NCBI GenBank assembly: GCA_035048815.1
Contig: JAUCBN010000036.1
Coordinates: 5,404,001 to 5,468,000, forward strand
Direction of reading: 5' to 3'
From: Abelmoschus esculentus
Lineage: Eukaryota > Streptophyta > Magnoliopsida > Malvales > Malvaceae
Length of the DNA stretch: 64,000 nucleotides
Below are positions 49,435-62,189 of the stretch, piece by piece. A model generated the notes under the pieces. The model was given only the letters and a program-made list of their open reading frames with translations, had not been told where the DNA came from and did no database searches. The translations under genes were made by a program, and so were the position numbers. Within the stretch, counting starts at the first letter, position 1; every line of letters starts with the position of its first letter.

Positions 49435-50027
49435 AGGCATAAAGATAATTTTAACCCTTAACGTTTATATTTTTTTGTCGTGTTGGTCCTTATTTTTTTT
49501 TGAGATAAATTTAGCCCTTAACCTATATCTTTTTAACAAATAGCTTATTTTTTAACACTAAAATAAACTGGACCGTTAAAAATCTAACAATGATGACATG
49601 TATGGAAATGATAATATATTTTAATGACATGGCATCTAACCTATCAAATACATATATATAATATAATTTTATTCTAATATAAAATATAAAATAATTAAAA
49701 TTCAAATAAAATATTAAAAATAATTAATTCTAAATTAATTAATTTCGAACTGTATTATTTGAATTTTAATGATTTTATATTTTATATTAGAATAAAATTA
49801 TATTATATATATTTGACAGGTTAGATGCCATATTTTTAAAATATATTATCATATGCATATAACATGTCATTATTGTTAGATTTTTAACGGTCCAGTTACC
49901 ATGGTGTTAAAAAATAAGCTATTTCTTAAAAAGATATAGGTTAAGGGCTAAATTTATCCTAAAAAAAGAATAAGGGCCAAAACGATAAAAATTATAAACG
50001 TTAAGGGTTAAAATTATCTTTATGCCT
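49435..50027. repeat. Fold-back MITE (family B, copy 2)
   Basis: Near-perfect inverted repeats of about 280 bases: left 'aggcataaagataatttt' and right complement 'aggcataaagataatttt'. Flanking 7-mers are tttattt and tctattt (6 of 7 identical), in line with the 7-bp duplication of the copy at 38268-39168. Non-coding, expected to fold into one long hairpin. Confidence 0.85.
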
Positions 50028-51379
50028 TCTATTTACTATAGAAGTTCCGAGGGAGTTCATTAAAGGAATGTTTCCAATAAAATTGTTCGTTCTTGCATAT
50101 CCTTACTGGTTTTCTAAATTAATCCTGCAGATACATATAATTCAGAAGAATATGTGAGTGATTCATATACAACATCCCTTTCTTTTATCAACGGTTCCAC
50201 CAATCGATATGTTTCCACAAATAATTAAAATTCAATTTCTTGATCTGTATCTTCAATTTTTGGAAACTTATAAAGTTCTTCTGTTAAGCCCCGATCCATG
50301 AACCCACAAAATCCTTCAAATTGTATCTGATTCAACCCAGGTATTGTAGACATTTCCCTATTTTCATCTCTGAACATTTTGAATTTCCCGCTTATCAAAA
50401 AATTATATTCTTTTCTCATTCTTCATCGAATTATATGAATCGATCTAATAATGATGAAATTGAATTTCTATTCTGTTTACTGAATCACATGAAATTTTAT
50501 CCAACTCCATATAATATATATGGAATGTGTGAAATATGAAATGCGTATTAACGGAAGAAGAAAAATTATACTCAAATTTGAATTTATATTTATAACTATA
50601 ACAAACAGATACATAAAAGAATTGATAAATACCATTTAGCCGTATGGAGTTTTGTCTAGAATATAAAAGAAAATAATAATTCAATTTCTATCATTATTAT
50701 GATATTACATATTCCAATCCGATTGAATACCATAAAAATGAAAAGAATTCCTGATTTAAAATATATAAGAGTTTATTAAGTATTTAAACTCAAAATTTAT
50801 GGGACTGAGTCTATTTTGTCTAATATTTAACCTATAAGACCTAAATTATTATTAAATAAAAAATTAAGGATACATGTTCATTCTTTTGTAATTTGATCCC
50901 TAATTAATTATATGTTTTATAAATTCTTATATTTTTAAATGTATATATTTATTTTTACAAGGACCAAATTGTTATTTGACCAAAATATTATCTTTACAGA
51001 AATTAAATTATTATTTAAATCAAATTTTAGAACTGGGGCTAGGGAGCCCTTAAGTCCAAGGAAATTAACAATAAAAAAATATAAAATTTATTAAAAAATA
51101 TAAAAATAATTAAGTTTTACGTTAGTATATCCTAACCATATGTATTTTATATATGGCTTGAAAGTAATGTTTAGACTTTTGTATATGAATGAAGCTCCTC
51201 CAGACTCCAGTGCCAGAGTTGATGAAACTATTGAAGAATCAAACAAGCATAAACGGAAGAAAAAGGCTTCTGATGCTCATTTCTTTATGGTGACTTTAAG
51301 TCAAGTACAGAGGGAATGAGAATCACAGAAAGCTAAAACATAAGAAAAGTAAAGATGGGATTAGCCAATCAAGCAAATT
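50028..51379. other. Spacer
   Basis: Mostly AT-rich. The stretch 51187-51320 is less AT-rich and encodes a short basic peptide ('NEAPPDSSARVDETIEESN'), perhaps an old exon fragment. No gene is called. Confidence 0.3.
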
Positions 51380-51560
51380 TAGGTATAAATAGTCTATTTT
51401 TTTTTAATTTTATTTTTATTAGTGTCGCACTTTAAAACAGTGGTGTTAGGGTTTAAGATTAAGGATTATGATCAGGTTTTAGGAAATTAAGTATGAGATA
51501 TATTTTTTAGGGCGTAAAGTTTAAGATATAAAAATTAAGATTAAAGAAATAAATACAATA
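51380..51560. repeat. Telomere-like dispersed repeat, copy 5
   Basis: 'ttaggaaattaagtatgaga' followed by 'tatattttttagggcgtaaa' repeats the word order of 18170-18400, now with only a few TTAGGG-like words left. Confidence 0.5.
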
Positions 51561-51938
51561 TTTTTCCAAGCACAGTAGCAATTTTTAATTTTACCATTTT
51601 TATGTAATTTGGAGAGTGACAAGTGATTAAACCAAAGGGCACCATAAATATATGAAAGGCCCTCATTAACTATCAAGCTAAACCTACTCCCATTTCCATT
51701 CATCCAGCCATGGACAAAACTTAATCTAATGGCTCACATCACATGGAATCAAGAGTCAGCACCGACCCCATATCCCAACTCTATCTTGTTCTTAAAAATG
51801 GTTCTCGGCATTTAGTACCTTGAAAGTAACTCATCTTCTCCCACATTTCACCTTATCTGTTGGAACTGGTTTCTGAACCTCTTCAGGCCTGGTTGAGTCT
51901 AGATTTGAAGTACAGAAGGAGCTCTCTTGTAAATTTTA

Positions 51939-52148
51939 ATGGCAGATTGGGCACCTGTACTCGTTGGGGTTGTGTTATTTGTGCTGCTATCACCTGGACT
52001 TTTGTTTTCATTCCCCGGGAACAACAAGCAGCTGGAGTTTGGGAGCATGAAGACTAATGGCAAGGCTATTGCTATCCACACTCTTCTTTTCTTCGCCATC
52101 TATGCTGTTTTGATCATAGTTGTCCGCCTCCATATCTACACTGGTTGA
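51939..52148 (+). CDS. DUF3339 small membrane protein
   Basis: A 69-residue single-exon protein. It starts MADWAPVLVGVVLFVLLSPG, with the D-W-x-P-V and LLSPGLLF signature of the plant DUF3339 family. Then FPGNNKQLEFGSMKTNGKAI and a second hydrophobic segment (LLFFAIYAVLIIVVRLHIY). Two membrane helices with a short polar loop are predicted. The usual length is about 65-70, and the start is supported by the family's conserved N-terminus. Function of the family is not established. The long frame starting at 51860 in another frame is a shadow. Confidence 0.9.
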   Translation: MADWAPVLVGVVLFVLLSPGLLFSFPGNNKQLEFGSMKTNGKAIAIHTLLFFAIYAVLIIVVRLHIYTG

Positions 52149-52589
52149 GTCCTCTGGTGAGATTCAAGATCTGTGTTCCTTTATCAATCTTTTTAGTTAT
52201 AGTTAAAATCGAAGTAATTCGATAGTTGAATCATTATTTTTTAATTTTATTAACTAAAATTGTAGTAGTAAGAAAGTTGATTGATAAAATGTATAATTTA
52301 CCTTATCATTTAAAATGTTTGAGTGAAGTTTTTAGGGAAGTTTCTTCGATCCCAGTCGAGTTTAAAAAATTTGAGTCGAGTCGAGTCGATTTTCGAATTA
52401 TTATAAAAATTTAATTTTAATTATTTATCATGTTATAATATAATTATACATTTAAAATCGATAAATGCTGAATATTAAAATTTGTTTTTATAATTTAGCA
52501 GACTTAAATTTTTAAACAATAATTTTCAATTACTTTCCTAATTTTCTAAAAAACCAAGAGCGAGAACTTGTGATATTATCATGGTAGGT
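52149..52589. other. Downstream spacer of DUF3339 gene
   Basis: Probable 3' UTR, then AT-rich sequence with 'gagtcgagtcgagtcg' near 52372. No gene. Confidence 0.3.
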
Positions 52590-53195
52590 TAAACGTACCT
52601 TTTAATTTTAATGGTCAGTTAATCGTTATAATGGTTATTAAATTTTGTTAATCGTAACCTAATCATTAACAAACGGTTAATTCTAATGATTAATTGTTAA
52701 GATGCAATTAACCAACAATTTAATTATAGGTTAACCGGTAACCTATTATAATTTTTTTTCACGTGTTCGTTATTTTTACAAAATAATATGAATACTTACA
52801 TGAAAAAAATATATTTTAAAATTTAAAAAGTTTACAACACATAACAGTGTAGTAATGCACCATCAAAATTCAAAACATAAAAATCATTATCAAAGTTTTA
52901 AAGACAAATGTTTAACTAGCATATAATAATTAAAGTTTAATACATAAAAAATCACGATCAAAGTTTAAAATGTTATTTATATTTTTAAATATATATAAAA
53001 CGGTTAACATATAGGTTAACCATTAGTCAAAATTTGTAATCTTAACCGTAACCGTTAATCATTATTTTAATGGTTTGATTAACCAAAATCATTTAATTTT
53101 AACGGTTCGATTAATTAACCTATAAAATATGACGGTTATACTGGTTAACGGTTATGATTAACGGTTACGATTAATTATGCACACCCCGAATTATT
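52590..53195. repeat. Possible hAT-type element with TAACGGTTA subterminal words
   Basis: Words of the type 'ggttaacggttaa' and 'ggttaaccggtaacc' cluster at both ends in opposite orientations. The right end reads 'tatgcacacccc', whose complement (ggggtgtgcata) resembles a plant hAT terminus. The left terminus and the 8-bp duplication were not found. Confidence 0.45.
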
Positions 53196-53744
53196 GTATA
53201 TTATGTGCAAAAATATTTTATTTACTCTCAATAATTATTAAGATTTTTAAAATTTTATTTCAAAAGAAAAAGAAATAAGTAGAACTTATGACATTATTAA
53301 TCTATGTTACATGCAAAACTAGTTTCTTTATTCTTAATATATTTTATGATTTTAATTAAAAGACTAAAAATAATAAATTCATAGCTTCATGTTTTAAAAA
53401 TAAATTTAAAAATAAAATTAAATATTATTAGTGTCACCCGAAAATCATTATTTTGTATTGATTTTGTCCAAACATTATAATTGTGTAATCCTTGTATTCG
53501 ATTATAATGAATCGAAGCTAAATTTGGGCTCAATTGATGTTTAAAGGACTTTTCTATAACTCTTGGAAGTCGTTTTGTGACCAAGTTGTGAAATTTGAAA
53601 GTTGAAAGCCAAAAGTACAAACTCTAAAAAGTTGAGGGACTAACCCATAATTAAATCATTTTGTTGATGAATCACCCCTTTTACTCGGCCAATTCACGCG
53701 AAGATGGAAGGAAATTATAATAAAATAGAGAAGTTATATCATGG
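53196..53744. other. AT-rich spacer
   Basis: No gene or defined element. A minus-strand frame at 53387-53620 has no known similarity. Confidence 0.3.
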
Positions 53745-54710
53745 GTTTTGGAAAAATTATTATACGAAACCTTTTCATCACTTAAAATATGATCTCAACT
53801 AATTAAATTAAGACATAATATATTTTTTCATATCAAATTTACACATAAGCATTGACCAAATCATCTAATTTAATATTTTTTATATATGGGTTTTGGAAAA
53901 ATTATTATACGAAACATTTCTATCACTTAAGATATGATCTCAACTAATTAAATTAAGACATAATATATTTTTTCATATCAAATTTACACATAAGCATTGA
54001 CCAAATCATCTAATTTAATATTTTTGACTTAAAAAAGAAAAAAAATATTATCAAAAATTTCTAGTGTCATCTTTCTCTTTGTTCTTTAAAATTTTTCTAA
54101 TTAATTTTTTATATAGAATTGGGGTTTAGGATTTAGAGTTTAGGGATTAGTGGTTTAGGTTTAGGGTTTAGGGTTTACGTGGTTTAGGTTTAAGGTTTAG
54201 GGTTAGAGTTAGGCTTTAGGGTTATATGTTATTGTTTAGGTTAGGGTTAGGGTTTAGGGTTAAGGTTAGGGCTTAGGACTTAGTGTTTATGTTTATGGTT
54301 TAGGGTTAATGTTTAGGGTTTAGGATTTAGTGCTTAGGGTTTAGGGTTAAGGTTAGGATTTAGGGTTTAGGGTTAAGGTTAGGGTTAGGATTTAAGGTTT
54401 AGGATTTAGGTTTATAGTTTAGGATTTAGAATTTAGGATTTAGGGTTAGGGTTTAGGTTTTAGGGTTAGGGATTAGAAAAAATTAATTTAAAAAATTGAA
54501 CAATAAAGAGGAAGACAATATAAAAAATCTTTGGTAATATTTTTTTCTATTTTTAAATCAAATGCATTAAAGTGGATGATTTGGATGATGCTTCTGTGTA
54601 AATATGATATGAAAAAATATATTATGTATCTTATTTTAATTGGTTGAGACTATATCCTAGGTGGTGAAAAGGGTTCATGTAATAATTTCTCCATGGGTTT
54701 GGCTTATCAT
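53745..54710. repeat. Fold-back element with a telomere-like core
   Basis: The outer arms are inverted repeats of about 230 bases (left about 53886-54118, right about 54477-54710). Left reads 'cttaagatatgatctcaact', right complement 'cctaggatatagtctcaacc', and both carry 'cataatatattttttcatat'. The outermost 145 bases of the left arm are tandemly duplicated (53741 and 53886 onward). Between the arms, 54120-54475 is a degenerate array of TTTAGGG and TTAGGG words. Non-coding. Confidence 0.8.
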
Positions 54711-55028
54711 ATCAGCTATGGTATTATTTAATTATATATATTTACTTCATCATTATCTTTCAAGTTATTTTTCTAACCAATGAACCTCTATTCATTTTTA
54801 TATTATTTAAAAATATAATTTTTGAAAGTTAGATTAATGACATGGATGATTAATGGTGAAATAGATGATTTTTATTGGTTAAAAATTACGAATGATGTGA
54901 TGAGTCGGACCTGTGATACAATCTCTTCTTAACATGATAATACAAAATTAAGGGTTTTTAAGGAAAATTTAATAGTTTTATAAGTTTCCTTCCACCGAGG
55001 AAAACATTTTGATTAGTTGAGTTGGAGG
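54711..55028. other. Spacer, partly fold-back-like
   Basis: 54770-54900 shows weak inverted similarity ('ttttctaaccaatgaa' against 'ttattggttaaaaat'), perhaps another decayed MITE. No gene. Confidence 0.3.
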
Positions 55029-55598
55029 TAGGGGTGATAATTAGTCTGACCGGCTCGCGAGTTATTCGGGTCCGGTTCGGTCATAGCTTAATCAAAGCTC
55101 GGTTCGAGTGAGTTTGACTCTAGTTCGGATTCGGCTCGAAACTTTAACGAGCCGAGTTGAGTCTACCCAAGTTTGGCTCGAAAAGCTCGTGAACATGCTC
55201 GGAATAATCATATTATATATATGTTATATATACAATAAAAATAATCTCTTTAGTAAAAAAACGCAATAAAATAAAATAAGAGATATCCACTAAAAATAAA
55301 TTAACTAAATTAAATTGGGCATTTTTTTCTTTCTCCATATTGAATTTTGTTTCGGTGTTGATTATGAAAAGAGTTTTTAACAAGCTCTTATCATTTATAA
55401 AAAAATATAATAAAATTATTAATTTTGAGTCGAACTGAGCCGAGCCTGACGAGTCCGAACCAAGCCTAATAAAATTATTTTCAAACCGAGCTCAAACCTA
55501 AAATTTTGAGTTCGCCGAACTTAAACCGAACCCAATAACAATGTTTCCGAATCGAGCCGAGCCAGATTAGGCTCGAACTTAACTCGTTATCACCCCTA
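55029..55598. mobile_element. Small hAT MITE, 570 bp
   Basis: Ends: TAGGGGTGATAA at the left and TTATCACCCCTA at the right, exact complements over 12 bases. Flanking 8-mers are gttggagg (55021-55028) and gtcagagg (55599-55606), 6 of 8 identical. Subterminal clusters of 'ggctcgaa' and 'gagccgag' words lie at both ends. No coding capacity. It shares the architecture of the element at 40186-43244 but has a different subterminal word. Confidence 0.85.
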
Positions 55599-55779
55599 GT
55601 CAGAGGCATCATTATTACATCTAATCCTACACGGTTAAGAAAAGAATGGACTTTTATAAGCTTTCTCTAAAACAAGGCTTGAAAACTGCAAACCGAGAGT
55701 GATAACAAATTCCAAAAACATTTTATTTATTTTTTTCTAATTTTTCAAGATGTCATCTGTTAGGTGTTAAATTGTGTTG

Positions 55780-57080
55780 TTTTAATATCAATTTTACTCA
55801 TATTTATTGTTATATTTAAACACTTAATTAGTTGTGTTTTAATATTTTCATGCATTTTCATTAGTTGTCACCTTATGTCTTTAATTGGTTGATTTTTGGT
55901 AAAAAAAAGATATTATTGTGGTTTGTTTCTATATTTTGCAGGAAGTAATCTTTGATGAAGAGCTATCCATAAAAAAAAATAATGAAAGATAAGGTCAATG
56001 AAGGGAAAAATGGAAAGCTTGGATGATTGGAGCGAAGAAGGAAACAAATGATTTGAATAAAATATAAATTGGATAATTATTTCAAAGTTATTTTCATTTA
56101 TATTTTATTCTATCATCATGATTGATCATCAACTCCATATAAGGAGCATTCCGTCCACATCAAGGGAGGAGGCTAGATCGAGAAAGAGAGAGTGGAAGTA
56201 AGTGATAGTTGTTTTCTTCATCTTTATTTTGTCTTATTCGAGTGATGAGAGGAATGTTTGTTGGATACTTTTGTCCAACCATGAACTAATTCTAAGTTCG
56301 TTTGGGTTATTCTATTTTATGGATTGATTTAGTTTAATTTCTATCTAAGTTTGTGCGTGTTCTTAATTAAGGTTTGCATATTCTTGGTACTTATTTTGTT
56401 TGCGAGAGAATTGGGAAAGGACCTCGATAAACAACTTATTTATCTAGATTCGGGAGAATTGATTCACGAAACGAATAGGCATGGTTCGATCTAAGTGCAA
56501 GAGAACTAATCCGACTTAGGGATAAGTGTAGGATTTCAACGGCTAAAAGAAGCGCAAGAAAGTTGTTGCACACCCTTGATTAACGCAGGGATGTATCATT
56601 AAGGGTTGGGCAATTAACGTCTCAAGTTAGGGATAACGGGGACCATTGAAGAATGCTTTACCGAACCTTAAGGATAGTTGCTCAACTTGCCCGAGCAATT
56701 CCCTTAGTTGCAATTGTCCAAGCATTCGAATGAACTGACTAGGCAATCCGACTAAGCCCAATTGCCGAAATAATTGAGTGGTGTGAGCACCCACTTACGA
56801 AGAAGAAGTCATTCAACAGTCATTCCATAATTTGGAATAACTCAGTCTTATTTCTCTTATTGATTATCTCGATTTACTTTACTTGCTTATTTATTATTTA
56901 ATTTTATTTCAAATCAATTCTCTAAACAATTTGTGTTTTTATTTCAGTGCAAGAGATTAGATTCTAGAAGGCGCACCAATTCTTGTGGATACGATAACTC
57001 TTATACTATAACTTGAAAACGTATACACTTCCACGTAATTACGAACACTGAAAACACGCAACACCGTCACCATTACTATA
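55780..57080 (+). mobile_element. Retroelement-derived non-coding segment
   Basis: Non-coding, moderately GC sequence that stands out from the spacer. It carries a purine tract (about 56180-56196), 'gggataagtgtaggatttca'-type LTR/leader words, and an ending 'cttgtggatacgataactct' that resembles the 3' end of plant gypsy LTRs. No gag or pol and no pair of ends was found. It could be a solo LTR with part of the leader. Confidence 0.4.
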
Positions 57081-59020
57081 TTCCTCACCAAGTTTACTGA
57101 GTACTTTAATCTATTTGTTGGAGTTGTTAAGATAAAAATATTATAATCATGTTGTTGATGCCTATGACTGATTATGCAAACTTGGATATATATGAATTAA
57201 ATGTGAAATTGGTTATTTTTATGTTAAATGGAGCTAAGATTCAATATTGTTACGATATGTTATATGAATTGGACTACGAGTAAAAATTTAGATATTATGT
57301 ATATGTTATTAATTTTTTGGAAATTGATAAGTATCGGATACAATTGGTATGCTATAGTATATTCAAACTCACATAGAAGGGATTTCAATTACAATCCGAT
57401 TACGACTATATTAGGGATAAAAAAGATGAATTATTTAAGGGGTTATTAGAGTTACGACTTAAGGCTAAGGTCTACATGATATGGTGCATAGAGGATTTGC
57501 GTATCCAAAGATTGTTACGTCCAAGAGAACATATAAATTGACATGTTCATGTTATGATTCATGTGAAAAATGTTAAATAGACTTGATGTGTTTTGATATC
57601 TACGTTGAAAGCATGGTATTAATATTTAAAATATCATGAGATCATGATACAATACCACACATGCCATATTAAAATTATTGTACATTGTTTATAACTATCT
57701 CACTAGATTACATAAACGTAACGCATATTTTTAAACTTTTAATAAGGTGACATAAACTTAAATAAATTTGTTTTGATGATTTTGCTATGGTTATAATGGT
57801 TGAGAGTGTTTGGATGTTAATTGACCCTGAGTGGTATGTTTGGTAAATGGCTAAACTACCAAAAAATGGACGATTTAGCTAAAAAGGTGAAAACATGGTA
57901 AATATGCTTAAATGGATTAAAAACTTGTATATTGTTAGATTTATGTGTTTAAAGATTGTCCGTAAAATTCGGTTGAATTTGAAATTTATCTGATAGATTA
58001 AATTGATTAAAAACTAATAAAATGTTATTATAAATCTAGACATTTCGATACAGCAAATTTAACTTCTAAGTATTATGCAGGTCGTATTGAAACGGTGAAG
58101 GAGTGTTTTGATATGACCATAGGATGTATCAAAACAATTGATCAAAATTAAATTAAAGATTTTCAAATCGATGTTAACGTTTTGAGATAGCATTTGGATA
58201 TATCAAAACGAAATCAAAGGTACTAACTACCTTAGCAAGTGTATCAAAATAATTATTAGGTGTTTCGATATAGTTAACCTTCCAAAAACACTTTGACCTT
58301 GACCAAAAGCAAAGTGTATCGGAACATAGGAGATATGTTTTAATACGGGCTGTCTGAGCAAAGCAACATAACTACCTCTCACCGTAGGCGTATCGGAACA
58401 AGATGGGTGCGTTTCAATGTAGTGGGGTTGTTAAAAATCTATTAAATTACTTAAAAATAAAAAATTGAGTCATTATAATTTAATCACGAATAACTAAAAA
58501 TAAAATTGAGTAGGTAAATGAACTCGGTTTCTAATAAAATTTTACATGATTGAAATTTGTAGGTTTAAGTACACATTGGCAAGATAATTATCAGACAAGG
58601 TTCTAAAATTGTAAAAAATTATATTTTAATCCCTAAGCTTGTAAAAATTTAAAATTAACCTCAAATCCTATAAATTAATTAAAGCGAGGATCGATAGACC
58701 TTGTAAGTTAAAAATGGTTAGTAAAGTACATTTTAATAAGATTAAAAAAACATATTAAGGAAACGAATATAACCCTAACTGATTGATTGTTTTGCTAGTA
58801 ATACAGTTCGACTCGATTTCTTACGGACCAAGAAGAGGATGTTACAATTAATGTTTGTATGTATGGTAGGAAAGGGAGTCGGTTTTGAGGCAGTTTATTG
58901 ATAATTATGACGATTTTAAAGTAGTAATTTTTTCATCGGTAATTTATTTTTTCTGTAGTGCTAGAAAATAACATATTCCATGTCTCCGACCGTGATCCTA
59001 TGATTTTGTTGCACAAGGAA
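57081..59020. other. Spacer with transposon-like sequence
   Basis: 58080-58430 carries repeats of 'tatcaaaac' and 'gtatcggaaca' words, reminiscent of a retroelement region. No frame longer than about 73 codons with a known motif. 58830-59020 may hold the SDR gene's 3' UTR. Confidence 0.3.
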
Positions 59021-60132
59021 CTACATGTATGATTTCATACGAGGCCTAACCATCGATTGAGCCCCATCAACATAAATAGTTGTTCCAGTCATATATCGTG
59101 AACCGTCGCTGATTAAATAGATGACAGTGGAAGCTAAGTCGTTTTTAACATCCAACCATCTCTGCAATGGTGCTGCTCGTCCGACCAATTGCTTTGCCCT
59201 GTCCTGTCCGACCGACCGGGGGAATTCATCATCCAAGTGTAGACCGCGAGCGATCGCATTTACCCTGATCTTGTGTTTCCCTATCTCCAATGCTGATGCC
59301 TGATAATAGACACCATGTAAAGATATAACAAAACAAGGGAAGTTAATGGATTTAGTTCACTTACTCTAACTAATTGCAGGACTCCTCCCATGCATGAACT
59401 ATATGCAGCAGCTCCTGGATAGAGTCCTCGTTCAGCACCGAGGAACGTAGTCATGAAGACGATGGAACCGCCGGATTTACAGTCTCGCATTCTCCGACCA
59501 ACAGCTTTCAACAGAAACCATGCGGCCATGAAGTTTATTTGTACGGTTTTACTGAACTCTTCTTCGGATAATTGCAGAAGGTCTTGCATCTTCCCTGTTT
59601 GAAATCATTAGGCACGGTTAGCCGTGTTAGTAAGATAACTCATGCATATATATACATATACCTTTTCTGTATCGTTTCGATTTTATCGGATGTCGCCTAG
59701 ATATATGGACATGTACATACATACATACCTTCATATGCATAACAATTGACAAATGCATCGATGTGTCCGAACACTTTCCAAGCCTTCTCTACTGCCTCAT
59801 CAAAATCTGCTTCTCTGCCCTCTTCCATAGCCAATCCAACCACCTCTACTGACACCATATTGTTTGTTGAATCCATTATCTTCTTCCTCACACTCCTCAG
59901 ACAGTGTTCATTTCCCATCAAAACCAACCTACTCACATGTCAACAACATCAACTGTGTCTGTAATAAACCCTGGAAATAAACAACCAAGTCCAAGCCTAT
60001 GAAAAAGATAAACTTTGACCTGCAACCACGTTTGGCTAACTGCAAAGCGATGTTCACTGAAATCTCATCTCCATTCGAAGTGAGCAGTACTTTTTTTGAT
60101 CGATTCTCCATTATCAAATCCAAACTGCCCAT
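59021..60132 (-). CDS. SDR-family protein with altered catalytic motifs (FabG-like)
   Basis: Four minus-strand exons, 60020-60132, 59729-59928, 59365-59594 and 59021-59299, join in frame into 273 residues, a normal classical SDR length. The fold is clear: VLLTSNGDEISVNIALQLAK for the cofactor strand, then FGHIDAFVNCYAYEG, KTVQINFMAAWFLLKAVGRR, LYPGAAAYSSCMGGVLQLVR and KIRVNAIARGLHLDDEF. But the TGxxxGxG loop is missing (TSNGDEIS, 18-25), NNAG reads NCYA (99-102), the catalytic Ser is Thr153/154, and YxxxK is Y169-SSC-M173. The Asn125 position is kept. Membership is certain; activity as an oxidoreductase is doubtful. The intact frames and splice sites suggest selection, so a non-catalytic role is possible. 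Confidence 0.88.
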
Positions 60133-62189
60133 CAACAAAAAACCCAGAAAACATGAAAATCAAGCAAAACCCAGAAATAAAACAGAAGAAGGGTTCATTA
60201 ATCTTTTACCTATGTTAGTGGTGCTGCCTGCTGGTGATTGGTGAAATGAAAAGGCTTGAGATTTCAGCTTTATATAGATATATGAAGGTAGTTTAGCCCA
60301 TGACATGGTTAGCTATGGATTCATACAGGGAATAAATAGCTATAAAGAGATTTGAAGAATTAATTTTTCGCTTTTTGAGTCTTTTGCCTGCATTCCCTGC
60401 AACTGCAAAAATGCTGTTTTAACTTCAACATCATCCTCACCTGCATGTTAAGCTGGTCGGTACATCATATTATAGAGAGTTAGGATCTCGGTAAAATTCA
60501 ATTAGTTTTACATTAATTTATGATTATTAGATAAATTAAATAGATAAATAAGATTAAAAATTTAAGAATAAATAAATTTTAAGAGGAAAAGACATGGTAT
60601 TTTTTATTAAATGAAGATGTATTATATTTTTTTGATATTTAAACTTATACAAGATAATACGAAAGATATAGTTTTTATCTTAGTGTAAAAAAGAGTTTTA
60701 AAATCTCCAAAATTTTTGAAGGTTTAATTTACATTTTCTTCAAAAATTTTAGGATCTAATTAAATTTTATAAAATTTAAAAAGGATTAATTACAACTTTA
60801 AAAAATATATAAGATGAGATTTAACTAAAAAAATCAAAGGTTTTAAAGATTAATATAAACTTTTTAAAATTTTAATGAGGCCAAATTATATTTTTTAAAA
60901 ATTTAAGAGACTGAGTTTTAATTTTTAAAATATAGTGAGATCATAAATTAGTGTAAAATTATTTGAGCTTCTAGATAGTGAAATAATAATAAAACTTGGT
61001 GAAAGAGTTTAAAAAACTGATTATTTATAAAATATAGGTTTAAACTAAAATCCCAATTTTTTTAGGTTTAGTTTATATTTAAAAAAAAATGAGATCTAAT
61101 TAAAATTTTAAAAAATAAAAAATATATATAAATTTTTAAAATTATAAAAGGAAATTTAATTAAAAAATAATATAAAATTTTAACGAATCCAAATTAATTT
61201 TATGAAAAAATATAAAAGATTAAATTTTATTTTTTTTAATCTAGTGAGAGATATTCTCTAACTAGTTCTCACTAGCTTCTGTGGTGGTAGTAGAAGATTC
61301 TATTTTACAATAAATTATTTTATTCACCCTTCTCAGTACGTCATTTATAATCCATAATTAATACTATAATGTCAGCAGTTTAAATGTCATTAAAAATTAA
61401 TCCAACTAACCATTAATATCTATTCCACCATGTCACCTTCTCCTTCCGGATATTTTTTTTCTTTTTCTTGCAAATATGAAAATTAAATTTATATTTTTAA
61501 ATAGTTTCAATACCTTCAAAAATTATCAGAGTAAAAGTTTTAAAATAAAAAATAAATAAGTTTAACTTAAAATTATTAAATAAATCATGTTTATCGTGTT
61601 ATATAGGGGCTTATCCTCGATAAAAAAAATCTTTCATATTTTTTTAGGGTAAATTTTATTTTTTTACATGTCAATTGTTTGAAAGTTACGTTGAAATAAA
61701 TGAATCTTATTAGATAGATTATAAATAACATGATAAAAAAAAATTCGTCTAATAATTTTTCAATATGAAGGGTCATAAAATATTTTTTTATTTCTTGTAT
61801 ATATATTTTTTGTTAAAAAATGTATTCTTAATAAGTTTTGAACCTACAATTAAAAAAATATCAACCGAAAACTTTAACTATTTACTTTAAAATTTTCATC
61901 TTACATCATGCTAACAATAAAAAGTAACCAACAAACTTATTCTATCAAAAGCTTTCATCTTACGTCTTGTTGAATTATAATAAAAAAAAATTCTCCTGAT
62001 CTGAGATACTTATCATACAACCTCGAAAGACTTTTTATCAATATAATATTTATTAAAAAATTAATTTCATTATTTTCAAAAAAAAATAATAAACATATAA
62101 AGAATTTAATATATTACAGAATCAGACCATTAATAAGGATTAATCTTTAACGGTTAAAACGATTAAACATATTTAAAAGGATGAGTCTA
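60133..62189. other. SDR upstream region and AT-rich spacer
   Basis: 60133-60460 is less AT-rich and likely contains the promoter and 5' UTR ('gctttatatagatata' at about 60270 on the plus strand). The remainder is very AT-rich. No gene. Confidence 0.3.

Noticed and set aside
51187..51320. Short basic peptide-coding stretch like an exon fragment
   Set aside because: Only one small block, ends at stops, and no gene family can be named.
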